Below are positions 24,873 through 32,013 of a DNA stretch of 34,927 nt, one piece after another (the stretch's first letter is position 1; the number at the start of each line of letters is the position of its first letter). The stretch lies in IMG/VR virus record IMGVR_UViG_3300028031_000090, positions 1-34,927 of that record; one strand, 5' to 3'. The stretch is from a virus. The position numbers and the translations under genes are program-made. The notes under the pieces were generated by a model, which made no database searches, was not told the DNA's origin, and was given only the letters and a program-made list of their open reading frames with translations.

Positions 24873-24899
24873 ATTAAAATCAAGATGGGTTTATGTTTT
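24873..24899 (-). promoter_or_regulatory. Shared 27-bp motif upstream of the fibre operon
   Basis: Read on the minus strand: AAAACATAAACCCATC then TTGATTTTAAT. The same block, one base different, lies upstream of parA (30536-30562), and a shorter version upstream of the primase (25913-25931), always in the same orientation to the downstream gene. It could be an operator for one of the ribbon-helix-helix proteins, or contain promoter elements. Confidence 0.7.
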
Positions 24900-24987
24900 T
24901 ACAAAAACACACAGATGCAGCCCGTCCGCATTTTTTGCGCGTTCATCGACTATGAATATCACGATTAGATATATTGCATTATGATTA

Positions 24988-24993
24988 TATAAT
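24988..24993 (+). promoter_or_regulatory. TATAAT -10 element upstream of the Q-like gene
   Basis: Perfect TATAAT in a very AT-rich stretch 35 bp before the Q-like ATG; no convincing -35 hexamer at 16-18 bp, so activation or extended contacts may be needed. GAGAG at 25019-25023 is a good ribosome site. Confidence 0.4.
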
Positions 24994-25028
24994 TACTCCC
25001 ATAAAAACACAGCATAAAGAGAGATCAT

Positions 25029-25418
25029 ATGCAATATGACTTGATAAGCGCAGACCTAGACAAGGCCGGTATTAACAATTATGCATTTGCTGACTTGATC
25101 AAAACCTGGGCACGTTGGTCGAGTAACAAAGTGCCGGGCGGATACGCCAGCAGCACAACAATTGGACGCGCAATGAAAAGCAAGGGAGACATGGAGCCAA
25201 CCCATTTCGAAGACAACCCCGAAATTTTGAAACTCGAACGCGTTATCGTTAAAATGCGGAAAATTTGCCCCGATCTCTTTCAAGTTTTTCAGATACATCA
25301 CTTGGGCCATGGGACATCCGATGAAAAAAGCAAACAGTTGAATTTTTCGCGGGCGAAATATATGAACCAAGTGAAAAATGCTTTTTACTTGGTGCTCGGC
25401 ATTTATGCCCAGGGCTAG
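25029..25418 (+). CDS. Q-like late antiterminator
   Basis: 129 aa. The pattern is that of phage antiterminator Q (PF06530-type): an N-terminal region with TWARWSSNKVPGGYASSTTIGRAM, the acidic linker, a helix LERVIVKMRKICPDLFQVFQIHHLGHG, then a C-terminal helix-turn-helix-like part (FSRAKYMNQVKNAFYLVLGIYAQ). Q proteins bind near a late promoter and let RNA polymerase read through the downstream terminator; that promoter and terminator exist at 891-972. GAGAG ribosome site. The stop overlaps that of the convergent gene at 25415. The match is by pattern, without an alignment. Confidence 0.62.
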   Translation: MQYDLISADLDKAGINNYAFADLIKTWARWSSNKVPGGYASSTTIGRAMKSKGDMEPTHFEDNPEILKLERVIVKMRKICPDLFQVFQIHHLGHGTSDEKSKQLNFSRAKYMNQVKNAFYLVLGIYAQG

Positions 25419-25627
25419 GGTCGATATTTAGCCGTCTGCTGCAAGTACCCATCTAACGCGATGGGATCATATAACCACACACCCGCCTTAATCTGCACGC
25501 CTGCATTTGCACGTATTTTAGGTTTTCGATACTGCCAATTCTGCCTCGTCCCCCCCGTCCGTTTTTGAGCCTCCTTTTCTGATATCAAACCGTCTAACCA
25601 GGCTTTGATTTGAGCCGGTATTATCAT
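25415..25627 (-). CDS. Small DNA-binding candidate (excisionase-like, 70 aa)
   Basis: ATG at 25627 has GGAG upstream, better than an earlier in-frame ATG at 25681. Reads MIIPAQIKAWLDGLISEKEAQKRTGG, then RQNWQYRKPKIRANAGVQIKAGVWLYDPIALDGYLQ, the layout of small winged-helix excisionase or MerR-type domains: 'I-t-e-k-e-A---g-----------a-v-k-l---w-l-y---al--yl'. It may control recombinase direction or act as a regulator. It lies downstream of the 21-residue peptide in the same operon. Confidence 0.45.
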   Translation of the reverse strand: MIIPAQIKAWLDGLISEKEAQKRTGGTRQNWQYRKPKIRANAGVQIKAGVWLYDPIALDGYLQQTAKYRP

Positions 25628-25691
25628 GGTGCTATACTCCAAAGTGATGGGGCATCCGTGCCCCGTTATCCTTACGTCCATGTCTTACTGG

Positions 25692-25757
25692 TTAGTGTGC
25701 TACCACTGGCCAGATAAGCAGTAAGATCATAATGAGATAGATTATGATGGTTCTCAT
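25692..25757 (-). CDS. 21-residue hydrophobic peptide, type I toxin-like candidate
   Basis: MRTIIIYLIMILLLIWPVVAH, one membrane-spanning helix. A strong ribosome site (AAGGGGA) is 6-8 bases before the ATG, a promoter with -35 TTTACA and -10 TAAAAT lies about 100 bp upstream, and the leader carries a GC-rich hairpin (25779-25797). Length and composition resemble Ibs-type toxins (18-19 aa), and a structured leader is usual for type I toxin mRNAs. No antisense RNA gene was identified. A small membrane regulator or phage accessory peptide is the alternative. Too short for standard gene finders. Confidence 0.5.
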   Translation of the reverse strand: MRTIIIYLIMILLLIWPVVAH

Positions 25758-25778
25758 TTTGATTCCCCTTGTAAGGTC

Positions 25779-25797
25779 GGCGGCCCTCGTGGCCGCC
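25779..25797 (-). other. GC-rich hairpin in the leader of the 21-residue peptide gene
   Basis: GGCGGCC (25779-25785) and GGCCGCC (25791-25797) are perfect 7-bp inverted arms around a 5-base loop, in an otherwise AT-rich region. In the minus-strand transcript it lies 12 bases before the ribosome site and has no T-run, so it is not a terminator. Confidence 0.8.
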
Positions 25798-25852
25798 ACC
25801 GCTTTCAGCCTCATGCCGAAATAGTTAAGTTGCCATCTCAACTGATGAACTT

Positions 25853-25881
25853 ATTTTACCCCATCCCTTTACATTGTAAAG
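25853..25881 (-). promoter_or_regulatory. Promoter overlapped by a perfect palindrome
   Basis: Minus strand: -35 TTTACA (25880-25875), 16-bp spacer, -10 TAAAAT (25858-25853). The plus-strand palindrome CTTTACA-T-TGTAAAG (25867-25881) covers the -35, so a dimeric repressor could sit on it. It lies in the gap between the divergent tiny-peptide and primase genes and may control both. Confidence 0.6.
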
Positions 25882-25912
25882 TGACGGGGATCTCATTATG
25901 CATAAAACTGTT

Positions 25913-25931
25913 AAAACATAAATACATCCTG
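25913..25931 (+). promoter_or_regulatory. Copy of the shared AAAACATAAA motif upstream of the primase
   Basis: AAAACATAAATACATCCTG, two changes from the parA and fibre-operon copies and lacking their TTGATTTTAAT extension. It ends 17 bp before the primase ATG and points toward it. Confidence 0.55.
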
Positions 25932-25947
25932 TGCTACTATCCAAAAG

Positions 25948-26832
25948 ATGAACGATAAAACCAAAGATGCCATCCATCATCAGCTTGATTGCATGCAGGT
26001 TAAGCTGCTTGACATCGGTATAAAAAAGCCTGGAGGCCATTTTTTGTGCAAAAAATGGACGCATAACCAACTACTGGATGATAAATGCCTAAGGTATTTG
26101 AAGTGGAAAAATTTTGACGGCTACGATATCTATGCCAGACCCGATTACGATAAAAACCAAGGCCTGATACTGGTTGACGATGTTGACACCGCGAAAATCG
26201 AACAGATGCAATCAAGAGGCATGCAACCCTGCTGCATGATTGAATCGTCGCCCGGTAATTACCAAGTATTGGTGCGGGTCAGCGATGCGCCAATTGATAA
26301 TCCCATTGCAACCCTCATCGCACAATTGCTCGCCAAAGAATTTGGCGGCGATCAGGCCGCCGATTGGCGTCACTATTTTCGGTTGGCCGGATTCACGAAC
26401 CGAAAGCCAGAGCACAAAACAGGCCACTATGCGCCGTGGGTGTTAATCCATGATTGCATGGGGTTACCCGCACAAAAAGGGCCAGACCTAATTGCATGGG
26501 CAAAGCGCCGGCACGCAAAAATAAAAGTGATGGACCGTAACATGCCAAACCGCATCAAAATACTGCGCAATAAAGTCTCACCGAACGATTTTTTTATCTC
26601 CGAAGCCAAACGATTGGTTGCAACATACGGGTTTAATACCAATTATTCTCAGCTCGATTGGATGATCGCAACCGATATGCTGAGCAGGGGTTACACACGA
26701 TCACAAGTGCAGGATGCTATGATACGGCACAGCCCAAGATTAAACGACCGCAAACCATCACATCAAATAGATTACGTCAAACGCACGGTGAATAAAGCGT
26801 TCGTGAAATTTTTTGGCGCAGGAAACAGCTAA
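25948..26832 (+). CDS. RepB-type DNA primase
   Basis: 294 aa. The catalytic part matches the RepB_primase family: GYDIYARP (58-65), LILVDDVD with D77, D78 and D80 for metal binding, GMQPCCMIESSPGNYQVLVRV (91-111), and DWRHYFRLAGFTNRKP (139-154) with H142. The C-terminal domain is helical and basic (PSHQIDYVKRTVNKAFVKFF). Such primases, first known from RSF1010 RepB', make primers at plasmid or phage origins. Here it would prime replication with the RPA-type initiator. Only weak Shine-Dalgarno (AAAAG). Confidence 0.82.
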   Translation: MNDKTKDAIHHQLDCMQVKLLDIGIKKPGGHFLCKKWTHNQLLDDKCLRYLKWKNFDGYDIYARPDYDKNQGLILVDDVDTAKIEQMQSRGMQPCCMIESSPGNYQVLVRVSDAPIDNPIATLIAQLLAKEFGGDQAADWRHYFRLAGFTNRKPEHKTGHYAPWVLIHDCMGLPAQKGPDLIAWAKRRHAKIKVMDRNMPNRIKILRNKVSPNDFFISEAKRLVATYGFNTNYSQLDWMIATDMLSRGYTRSQVQDAMIRHSPRLNDRKPSHQIDYVKRTVNKAFVKFFGAGNS

Positions 26833-26845
26833 ACTCCCACCTAAA

Positions 26846-28288
26846 TCATAGATACTCCGCCCACCCACGCTTAATTTCTTTTTCCTTAAAGTCATTTAAA
26901 ATTAGATTGATTGTATCTAAGTCATTCGACACTCTAACAACTCTAACCAAAGGTTTTTTTCTGTTTGGTGAAAAATTTATATATATAAAAACATATTTAT
27001 GATACCCCATATCATACGTTTTGTTTGTTTCCCAAACCAAAAACTTACGAACACTGGTAACCCCCTTGGTGATGCGTGAAAAAACCTGCCTGACCAAAAC
27101 CTGTCCAGGAGATAAATTGGCAGCACGAGCGCCGCATTCAAGGTTTTTCAACTCGCAAAAATCGGCTAATTGCGTCAATCTCAAATCGGTTGGGTTAACC
27201 CCTTTATCGTCGCGTATGCGGGTAAAATTGCAGCCCAAAATATCACCAAATGGCTCTAGCCGGTTGGCCATGTATCCGCGTTCATCGCTAAAGCTCAGAC
27301 AGGCTTTCAGGCGAGGCTGATTATTCCGATCTGTCACAAATTCTTGGTATTCGACTTCGACGACCACTAATGGATTTACCATCGTATACAAGGTTTTATT
27401 GCCGTCTGTCGCCTTATACTCGGAGGGCACTGTTGTGGTATGGAGTCGGCTAAAAAAATCTTTTCGTTCCTGAATGGAAAATCCAACCCCGACAGAGCCG
27501 ATTAACTGTAGGCTGCCATCCGGTCGCATCAGCGCAACCAACAACACCCGGATGGACTCAGGATGCTCTGGCACTACCGTGTATCCAACCACTACAAGGT
27601 CAAGGGTCTGAGTGGGTTTTATTTTGTAAACCTCATGCGTATCATCAGATAAACAGACAACCCCCTCTTCCCCCTCCTCGATCCAGGCGTTGTATCGTTT
27701 CATCAGCTCTTTTTTATCCACTAGCCACTGCTGAATGGGATGATAAAGACAGGAATCTGGATTGCAGCATAATGCTTTTATAACTTGGTTTTTATCCTCG
27801 TGATTTTTGGGTACAAATTTTTGATCGTCCAATGCCAAAACATCAAACGCGCCAAACACTAACCTTTGGGTATCGCCATTGGTTAATACACCATCAATTG
27901 TATTGGCCCTTGGCCGCACCAGGTGATTATCATCATATAGCTCTCCAACCAGTAAAACACTCTGATACCCGCTTAACACAAATGCGCTCTTGGCATCATC
28001 CAATGCAGGCAAATCAACAATCACTTGACCGTTTAAATCAAACAAAAAGCAATCGGTTTCGTCGATCCACAAAAATTTCATATGGCCATCCAATTTAATG
28101 GATACCCAGTATAATTGGGACTTTAATTGTCCAAAATCCTGATTTTTTAGCATTTTATAATGTGAAATAACGTCTTTCCGGTAGGCTTTCGCCTGACCCC
28201 AAAGTGACTGATCATCCAAGCCGCGACCAATCAAAGCCCCCGATTTTGTCCTCGTCAATTTGGTCAGATCTATTTTTGATGTAGTCAT
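26846..28288 (-). CDS. ATP-dependent DNA ligase
   Basis: 480 aa. Nucleotidyltransferase motifs: I, KLDG with K65 as the adenylated lysine; Ia/III in LVGELYDDNHL and RLVFGAFDVLAL; IV, EEGEEGVVCL; V, EVYKIKPTQTLDLVVVGYT. An OB-fold-like region follows (VLLVALMRPDGSLQLIGSVGVGFS), and the last ~130 residues are not typical of a minimal ligase. It seals nicks with ATP and could close cohesive ends or finish replication. Last gene of the parA operon, overlapping the gene before it by four bases. Replicative plasmids seldom carry a ligase in the partition operon, which is unusual. Confidence 0.85.
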   Translation of the reverse strand: MTTSKIDLTKLTRTKSGALIGRGLDDQSLWGQAKAYRKDVISHYKMLKNQDFGQLKSQLYWVSIKLDGHMKFLWIDETDCFLFDLNGQVIVDLPALDDAKSAFVLSGYQSVLLVGELYDDNHLVRPRANTIDGVLTNGDTQRLVFGAFDVLALDDQKFVPKNHEDKNQVIKALCCNPDSCLYHPIQQWLVDKKELMKRYNAWIEEGEEGVVCLSDDTHEVYKIKPTQTLDLVVVGYTVVPEHPESIRVLLVALMRPDGSLQLIGSVGVGFSIQERKDFFSRLHTTTVPSEYKATDGNKTLYTMVNPLVVVEVEYQEFVTDRNNQPRLKACLSFSDERGYMANRLEPFGDILGCNFTRIRDDKGVNPTDLRLTQLADFCELKNLECGARAANLSPGQVLVRQVFSRITKGVTSVRKFLVWETNKTYDMGYHKYVFIYINFSPNRKKPLVRVVRVSNDLDTINLILNDFKEKEIKRGWAEYL

Positions 28289-28962
28289 GAGATACGTTTC
28301 AATTCTAAGTTAGTGAGGTGCATCAACAACATATATTGCTCACCCTTGATGCGGCCCTCTAGCAAGCCGCGATACGGCGTGCCATTGTAGTGCAGTATCA
28401 TCGGATTTTTTGCGCCGAAGAGCATCACCGACCGATTATCCTGCAAATGTCCAGCTAGTGAATATAGATAGTCATAGCTGATACCATCGGTATGAGATAA
28501 CTGGTAACAGCTACCAAATGCAAATTTGGTCAACATAGACCGATCAACTAACCGGCCATTAACCGGTGATTCGAGGTTGATGTTTGATTCGGCTGGCTTA
28601 AAATCACGCGTTACACGTAATGACCCATCCAGCGCATACACATACTCTTTAATGACGACATTATGCGCAGGCTGGTCACCAATCAAATAAATTGGGTGCG
28701 TTTTATCGATCCGTTTTCCGACCAAAGAAATGTCAACCTCAGGATCTGAGTCCATGATTTTTTGCGATAGATCCTGGTACGTAATACCCATAGACTCAAT
28801 CATAGCTGGCACAGACGTAGCCTCTGTGCCTCTAATAAATTGTGTTTTACGCACACCTTTTGGCACCCGATCCGGGGCTTTTACTATTTTCTCATCGGCC
28901 AAAAGACCAACACGGGCATTACGGTTGTTGTGATCGATTATATGGATAGGCCTCATACCCAA
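28285..28962 (-). CDS. Unknown protein linked to the ligase (225 aa)
   Basis: 225 aa with no named family recognised. Parts: MRPIHIIDHNNRNARVGLLADEKI, SLVGKRIDKTHPIYLIGDQP (strand-rich), YVYALDGSLRVTRDFKP, and the end GTPYRGLLEGRIKGEQYMLLMHLTNLELKRI, which looks like a conserved folding unit. It overlaps the ligase start by four bases (ATGA), so the two proteins are made in fixed ratio, and follows the acidic-tailed gene by three bases. A ligase partner or DNA-end-binding protein is a reasonable guess from linkage only. Confidence 0.5.
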   Translation of the reverse strand: MGMRPIHIIDHNNRNARVGLLADEKIVKAPDRVPKGVRKTQFIRGTEATSVPAMIESMGITYQDLSQKIMDSDPEVDISLVGKRIDKTHPIYLIGDQPAHNVVIKEYVYALDGSLRVTRDFKPAESNINLESPVNGRLVDRSMLTKFAFGSCYQLSHTDGISYDYLYSLAGHLQDNRSVMLFGAKNPMILHYNGTPYRGLLEGRIKGEQYMLLMHLTNLELKRIS

Positions 28963-28965
28963 AAC

Positions 28966-29562
28966 CTACATTGCAAAATCAATATCATCTTCATCATCAT
29001 CATCTTCTTCGTCATCCAAGACAGTGGATGCAACATCTGTTAAGCCAATAAAATTAAACGCCAACCGCTCACCGACCACCAGGAAAATAACGCCGTTATT
29101 ATTGATCAAAAAGGCGTCATCTTGGTCGATGGATGCACTGTAGTTGTATTTAAAGGTATAAATACCACGACATTTTGCGATTACATCGATAAAATCGGCT
29201 GACGCCACTATGTGGTAAACGGACTTGGCAACATACATCAGATAATCGTCCATACTGACGACATCAGACAGCACAACCACACCATCATGTGACGATGGCG
29301 TTTTTACGAGCGCTTTACTCTTAGCCGCCAACGTGACTTTAGGTTCCATCCATTCACCATCATCATCATCTAAATATGCATCCTGCAAGGTATCTTTGCC
29401 CAATAGGTGCAAGCCATCATCTGACAACCTGCCCAAGTAACAACGTTTGCCCGATGATTCAGGTATTCGTTGGGTACGGCCGTAAAGTTTTGTACGGTCA
29501 ACCTTGTCGCATGTGGCGTCAAAGTTTTGCCCAGAGACCTCAAATTCAATCGCTCTAGCCAT
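28966..29562 (-). CDS. Unknown protein with acidic C-terminal tail (198 aa)
   Basis: 198 aa. N-terminal domain opens with ARAIEFEVSGQNFDATCDKVDRTKLYG and contains GKRCYLGRLSDDGLHLLGKDT and a short acidic loop (DDDDGEWMEP). The end, DDEEDDDDEDDIDF plus AM, resembles the acidic, Phe-ended tails of single-stranded-DNA-binding proteins that recruit replication enzymes, but no OB fold was recognised. It starts at the base where the parB gene ends (coupled) and lies before the 225-aa gene and the ligase. Function unknown. Confidence 0.5.
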   Translation of the reverse strand: MARAIEFEVSGQNFDATCDKVDRTKLYGRTQRIPESSGKRCYLGRLSDDGLHLLGKDTLQDAYLDDDDGEWMEPKVTLAAKSKALVKTPSSHDGVVVLSDVVSMDDYLMYVAKSVYHIVASADFIDVIAKCRGIYTFKYNYSASIDQDDAFLINNNGVIFLVVGERLAFNFIGLTDVASTVLDDEEDDDDEDDIDFAM

Positions 29563-29816
29563 TACGCGCCAGCCTTAGACTTGTATTTGTTTTTTTTAAA
29601 AAATAAATCAATCTTATCTATCGTATCGGGAAATCCTTTTAATCGTCCATTATTTACCCCATCAATAACAGCATCACATAACACTTGGCTCATGATGTCC
29701 TTAATGCTTTGATCTGTCTCAGATGACAGATTTTTTATCGATTTATACAGCCAACGAGGAACCTGAAAACTAACTCGCACCTGCTGATTACCCGTGTCAT
29801 CCGATGGCCTAACCAT
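29562..29816 (-). CDS. parB: Ribbon-helix-helix partition protein (ParB/ParG-like)
   Basis: 84 aa from the ATG at 29816, overlapping the parA stop by eight bases (ATGGTTAG); earlier in-frame starts lie inside parA. Residues about 11-50, QQVRVSFQVPRWLYKSIKNL and SIKDIMSQVLCDAV, form strand-helix-helix, the DNA-binding fold of ParG/Omega-type centromere-binding proteins. The C-terminus is basic. It would bind a centromere, probably upstream of parA, and work with ParA in segregation. The gene order parA-parB with a short RHH partner is the type Ib pattern. The symbol marks the role, not orthology. Confidence 0.7.
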   Translation of the reverse strand: MVRPSDDTGNQQVRVSFQVPRWLYKSIKNLSSETDQSIKDIMSQVLCDAVIDGVNNGRLKGFPDTIDKIDLFFKKNKYKSKAGA

Positions 29817-30486
29817 AATGCGCCCCTTCAATCGATTCCATGACCTTAAATGCCTCTTTACAAAATATTTCAATGTCTTTTCTGGCGGATCCATTTCGAA
29901 ATAAAATAGGCGTTTCGCCATAGATGATAGATCGCGAGTAGTTGACACTTTGATATAACATCGCATTCATCAATACTAGATTTGGCTCGTTGAGCCTGGC
30001 CAACTCAGCTTGAATCAAATCCGTATCCATCGAATGCCGAATTGCACGATTAACAACCACCAGTTTACGGACGCCCTTCGTTTCATCGAGTATTTTATCC
30101 ATGGCCCACAGATCATATGACGACGGCGTAACCGGTATGATTGCAATACTACACAAGCCAATCGTATGCCGCGTAATACCCTTCAGGTTTGATGCCCCAT
30201 CGATGATGACGTAATCAGTCTGTAGTGCCAAAACATCATCGACAAATGATTTAGGCTGACACAAACCAACCACCCGTATCGGAGATTTTTTATACTGAAC
30301 AAGTGCGTGCTCTGATCTACCCGTTTTTGCCCGCAAAGCCCCCCAATCAACAGATGACTCCTGGGGATCAGAATCAACAATAACAACGCTATGACCACGT
30401 TGTGACAAATAATCCGCCAAACAAGCAGACACCGTGGTTTTACCAACGCCGCCTTTTTGATTGACGACTGCAATCACTACCGGCAT
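29809..30486 (-). CDS. parA: ParA-type partition ATPase
   Basis: 225 aa from ATG at 30486, preferred over a GTG at 30501 because GAGAGG lies 7 bases upstream. Deviant Walker A KGGVGKTT (11-18), Walker A' VDSDPQ (38-43), Walker B YVIIDGAS, and the motif IPVTPSSYDLWAMDK, all of the MinD/ParA family. There is no N-terminal helix-turn-helix, so it is the small type Ib (ParF-like) form. It moves plasmid copies along the nucleoid with an RHH partner. First gene of a five-gene operon that includes the DNA ligase. Confidence 0.92.
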   Translation of the reverse strand: MPVVIAVVNQKGGVGKTTVSACLADYLSQRGHSVVIVDSDPQESSVDWGALRAKTGRSEHALVQYKKSPIRVVGLCQPKSFVDDVLALQTDYVIIDGASNLKGITRHTIGLCSIAIIPVTPSSYDLWAMDKILDETKGVRKLVVVNRAIRHSMDTDLIQAELARLNEPNLVLMNAMLYQSVNYSRSIIYGETPILFRNGSARKDIEIFCKEAFKVMESIEGAHYG

Positions 30487-30535
30487 AAAGGAACCTCTCA
30501 CAGGGATATATAAAAACAGTTTTGCGTATTAGATT

Positions 30536-30562
30536 ATTAAAATCAAGATGTGTTTATGTTTT
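30536..30562 (-). promoter_or_regulatory. Shared 27-bp motif upstream of parA
   Basis: Minus strand AAAACATAAACACATC then TTGATTTTAAT, ending 50 bp before the parA ATG and overlapping the 3' end of the small upstream gene. It is the best candidate for a centromere or operator bound by the RHH protein. Confidence 0.7.
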
Positions 30563-30742
30563 CACAGATTTTCCACCTAGTAAATATTGTTTAGCAGCAT
30601 TGAATAACCCTTGATAATCGCATGACTTGAGAGACCTCGGTATAAGTCCGGGACTATTTTCAAGTGCGCCGGACACCCTATGTACCACCACCAGCTGGCC
30701 ATGGCTGATATAAAACCTATATTCGCGTGTTTGATAGATCAT
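30554..30742 (-). CDS. Small hypothetical protein (62 aa)
   Basis: ATG at 30742 with an excellent ribosome site (GGAGGG, 5 bases upstream); a longer frame upstream is low-complexity Cys/Met and rejected. Product MIYQTREYRFYISHGQLVVVHRVSG..., basic, beta-then-helix, with no family recognised. It precedes parA by 67 bp and may share its operon, the shared 27-bp motif lying across its stop. Function unknown. Confidence 0.55.
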   Translation of the reverse strand: MIYQTREYRFYISHGQLVVVHRVSGALENSPGLIPRSLKSCDYQGLFNAAKQYLLGGKSVKT

Positions 30743-31042
30743 GAATCCCTCCAAAGTATATGCAAATGATGTTAACACACATTTGTGTAAAAACATATAA
30801 ACAGAAATACACATACACATGCACAATACAAATTATTATTTATGTAAAAAAATTTTTATGCATACCCTGATAAATTAAAAACCACAACATATACTTTATG
30901 TAGTAAAAAATGTAAAAGCGGACTAGGACACAACAGACACATAAAAACAAATAAACATATACACAGATGTATGTATTTATAAAAATGTGCATTAAATTAT
31001 AACCATATTATTGTTTTTATGTTAATATGCTAATGAATAAAT
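30743..31042. other. Gene-free AT-rich region between the small gene and the recombinase
   Basis: About 300 bp of very AT-rich DNA with many ACATA/TATAC runs (for example ACATATAAACAG and ATAAACATATACACA) and no open frame. It must hold promoters for the divergent genes at 30742 and 31043. It could also hold recombinase arm sites or the attachment core, but no clear inverted-arm site was found. Confidence 0.5.
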
Positions 31043-31951
31043 ATGGGTATTATTATGACTACAATGACGATATCGGATTTAATGGTTGAATATCGCAAGC
31101 ACTATGTAAGGGCAGATGAAACGTATGCCACATACACAAACGTAATTTGCGTATTTCAGCGGGATAATAAACAGCAAATCGTATCAAAAATCACTGTAGA
31201 TGAAGTCCTATCCTGGCGCAGGCTCGTACTGGATAGAGCGCGAGAAACAACGTGGAACAACTACATGCGGCACATGCGATGCCTGTGGAATTTAGCAATA
31301 AAGCTCAAAAAAACAACCGAAAACCCATTCAAAATAGTTGGCAGCGTACGTGAAGACACCCAACTGCCAAAATTGGTATCAGATGACTCAATACACAAAG
31401 CACTGATATACATCGACAGCAGATCAGATGGGTGGCTATGGCGAACAATCGTTGAAACATTATGGTATACGGGCATGCGGAGGAGGCAACTAGTCGGGCT
31501 AAAATGGCAGGATCTTGATTTTGCGCGCAAGGAAATCATATTGAGATCAGGGACATCTAAAAACCGATTAGAATGGGTTATACCGATGTCTACAAAATTG
31601 GCTGGCCCATTACGCGCCTTACGGAAAGCCACGCAGTGGGCGGTTGGCAACAACATTGATGATAGCCAGGTCTTCAACATCACCTTGTTCAACCCAAACT
31701 ATTGCGGAGACGAATTGAGCGCACAACAACTAACCGCATTTTTTGCGCGAGTATCAAAACGGATTGGGCAAAACGTGGGCGCACACAGATTCAGACACAA
31801 AATCGCAACAAAAATCATGGCAGAATCCGGCAACTCAAAAACTGTGCAGCACCTGTTGGGACATCGAAACCCTGATACAACCTATCAATACATACACCCG
31901 GATTTATCTATCATGAGGTCACTGCTGAATGATCTACCGGCACTTCGTTAA
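31043..31951 (+). CDS. Tyrosine recombinase
   Basis: 302 aa. An N-terminal SAM-like domain (about 10-100) binds DNA, and the catalytic domain has R146 (TGMRRRQL), K173 (GTSKNR), H248-x-x-R251 (AHRFRHKIATKIM), H274 (LLGHRNPDTT) and nucleophile Y283 (YQYIH). All six positions are intact. It may resolve plasmid dimers, like Cre in P1, or integrate the element. A perfect inverted repeat starts 10 bp after its stop. No strong ribosome site is visible; ATGs at 31043, 31055 and 31064 are all possible starts. Confidence 0.9.
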   Translation: MGIIMTTMTISDLMVEYRKHYVRADETYATYTNVICVFQRDNKQQIVSKITVDEVLSWRRLVLDRARETTWNNYMRHMRCLWNLAIKLKKTTENPFKIVGSVREDTQLPKLVSDDSIHKALIYIDSRSDGWLWRTIVETLWYTGMRRRQLVGLKWQDLDFARKEIILRSGTSKNRLEWVIPMSTKLAGPLRALRKATQWAVGNNIDDSQVFNITLFNPNYCGDELSAQQLTAFFARVSKRIGQNVGAHRFRHKIATKIMAESGNSKTVQHLLGHRNPDTTYQYIHPDLSIMRSLLNDLPALR

Positions 31952-31960
31952 AATCTGCGC

Positions 31961-31987
31961 ATTTATCCACACCATCTGTGGATAAAT
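31961..31987. repeat. Perfect palindrome of two DnaA boxes after the recombinase
   Basis: ATTTATCCACA (31961-31971) and TGTGGATAAAT (31977-31987) are perfect 11-bp inverted arms with 5 bases between. Each arm holds TTATCCACA, the consensus DnaA box. Arm length and spacing also fit a tyrosine-recombinase core (10-bp arms, 7-bp spacer), and it directly follows the recombinase gene. There is no T-run, so it is not a terminator. Confidence 0.85.
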
Positions 31988-32013
31988 CAGTGCGTTAACA
32001 AATCAACTATCTG

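Noticed and set aside
30743-30826. N-terminal extension MCMCMCISVYMFL of the 62-aa gene
   Set aside because: Low-complexity reading of CACATA repeats; the ATG at 30742 has a strong ribosome site.
31961-31987. Transcription terminator for the recombinase
   Set aside because: Good hairpin, but no T-run follows and the arms are AT-rich DnaA boxes.
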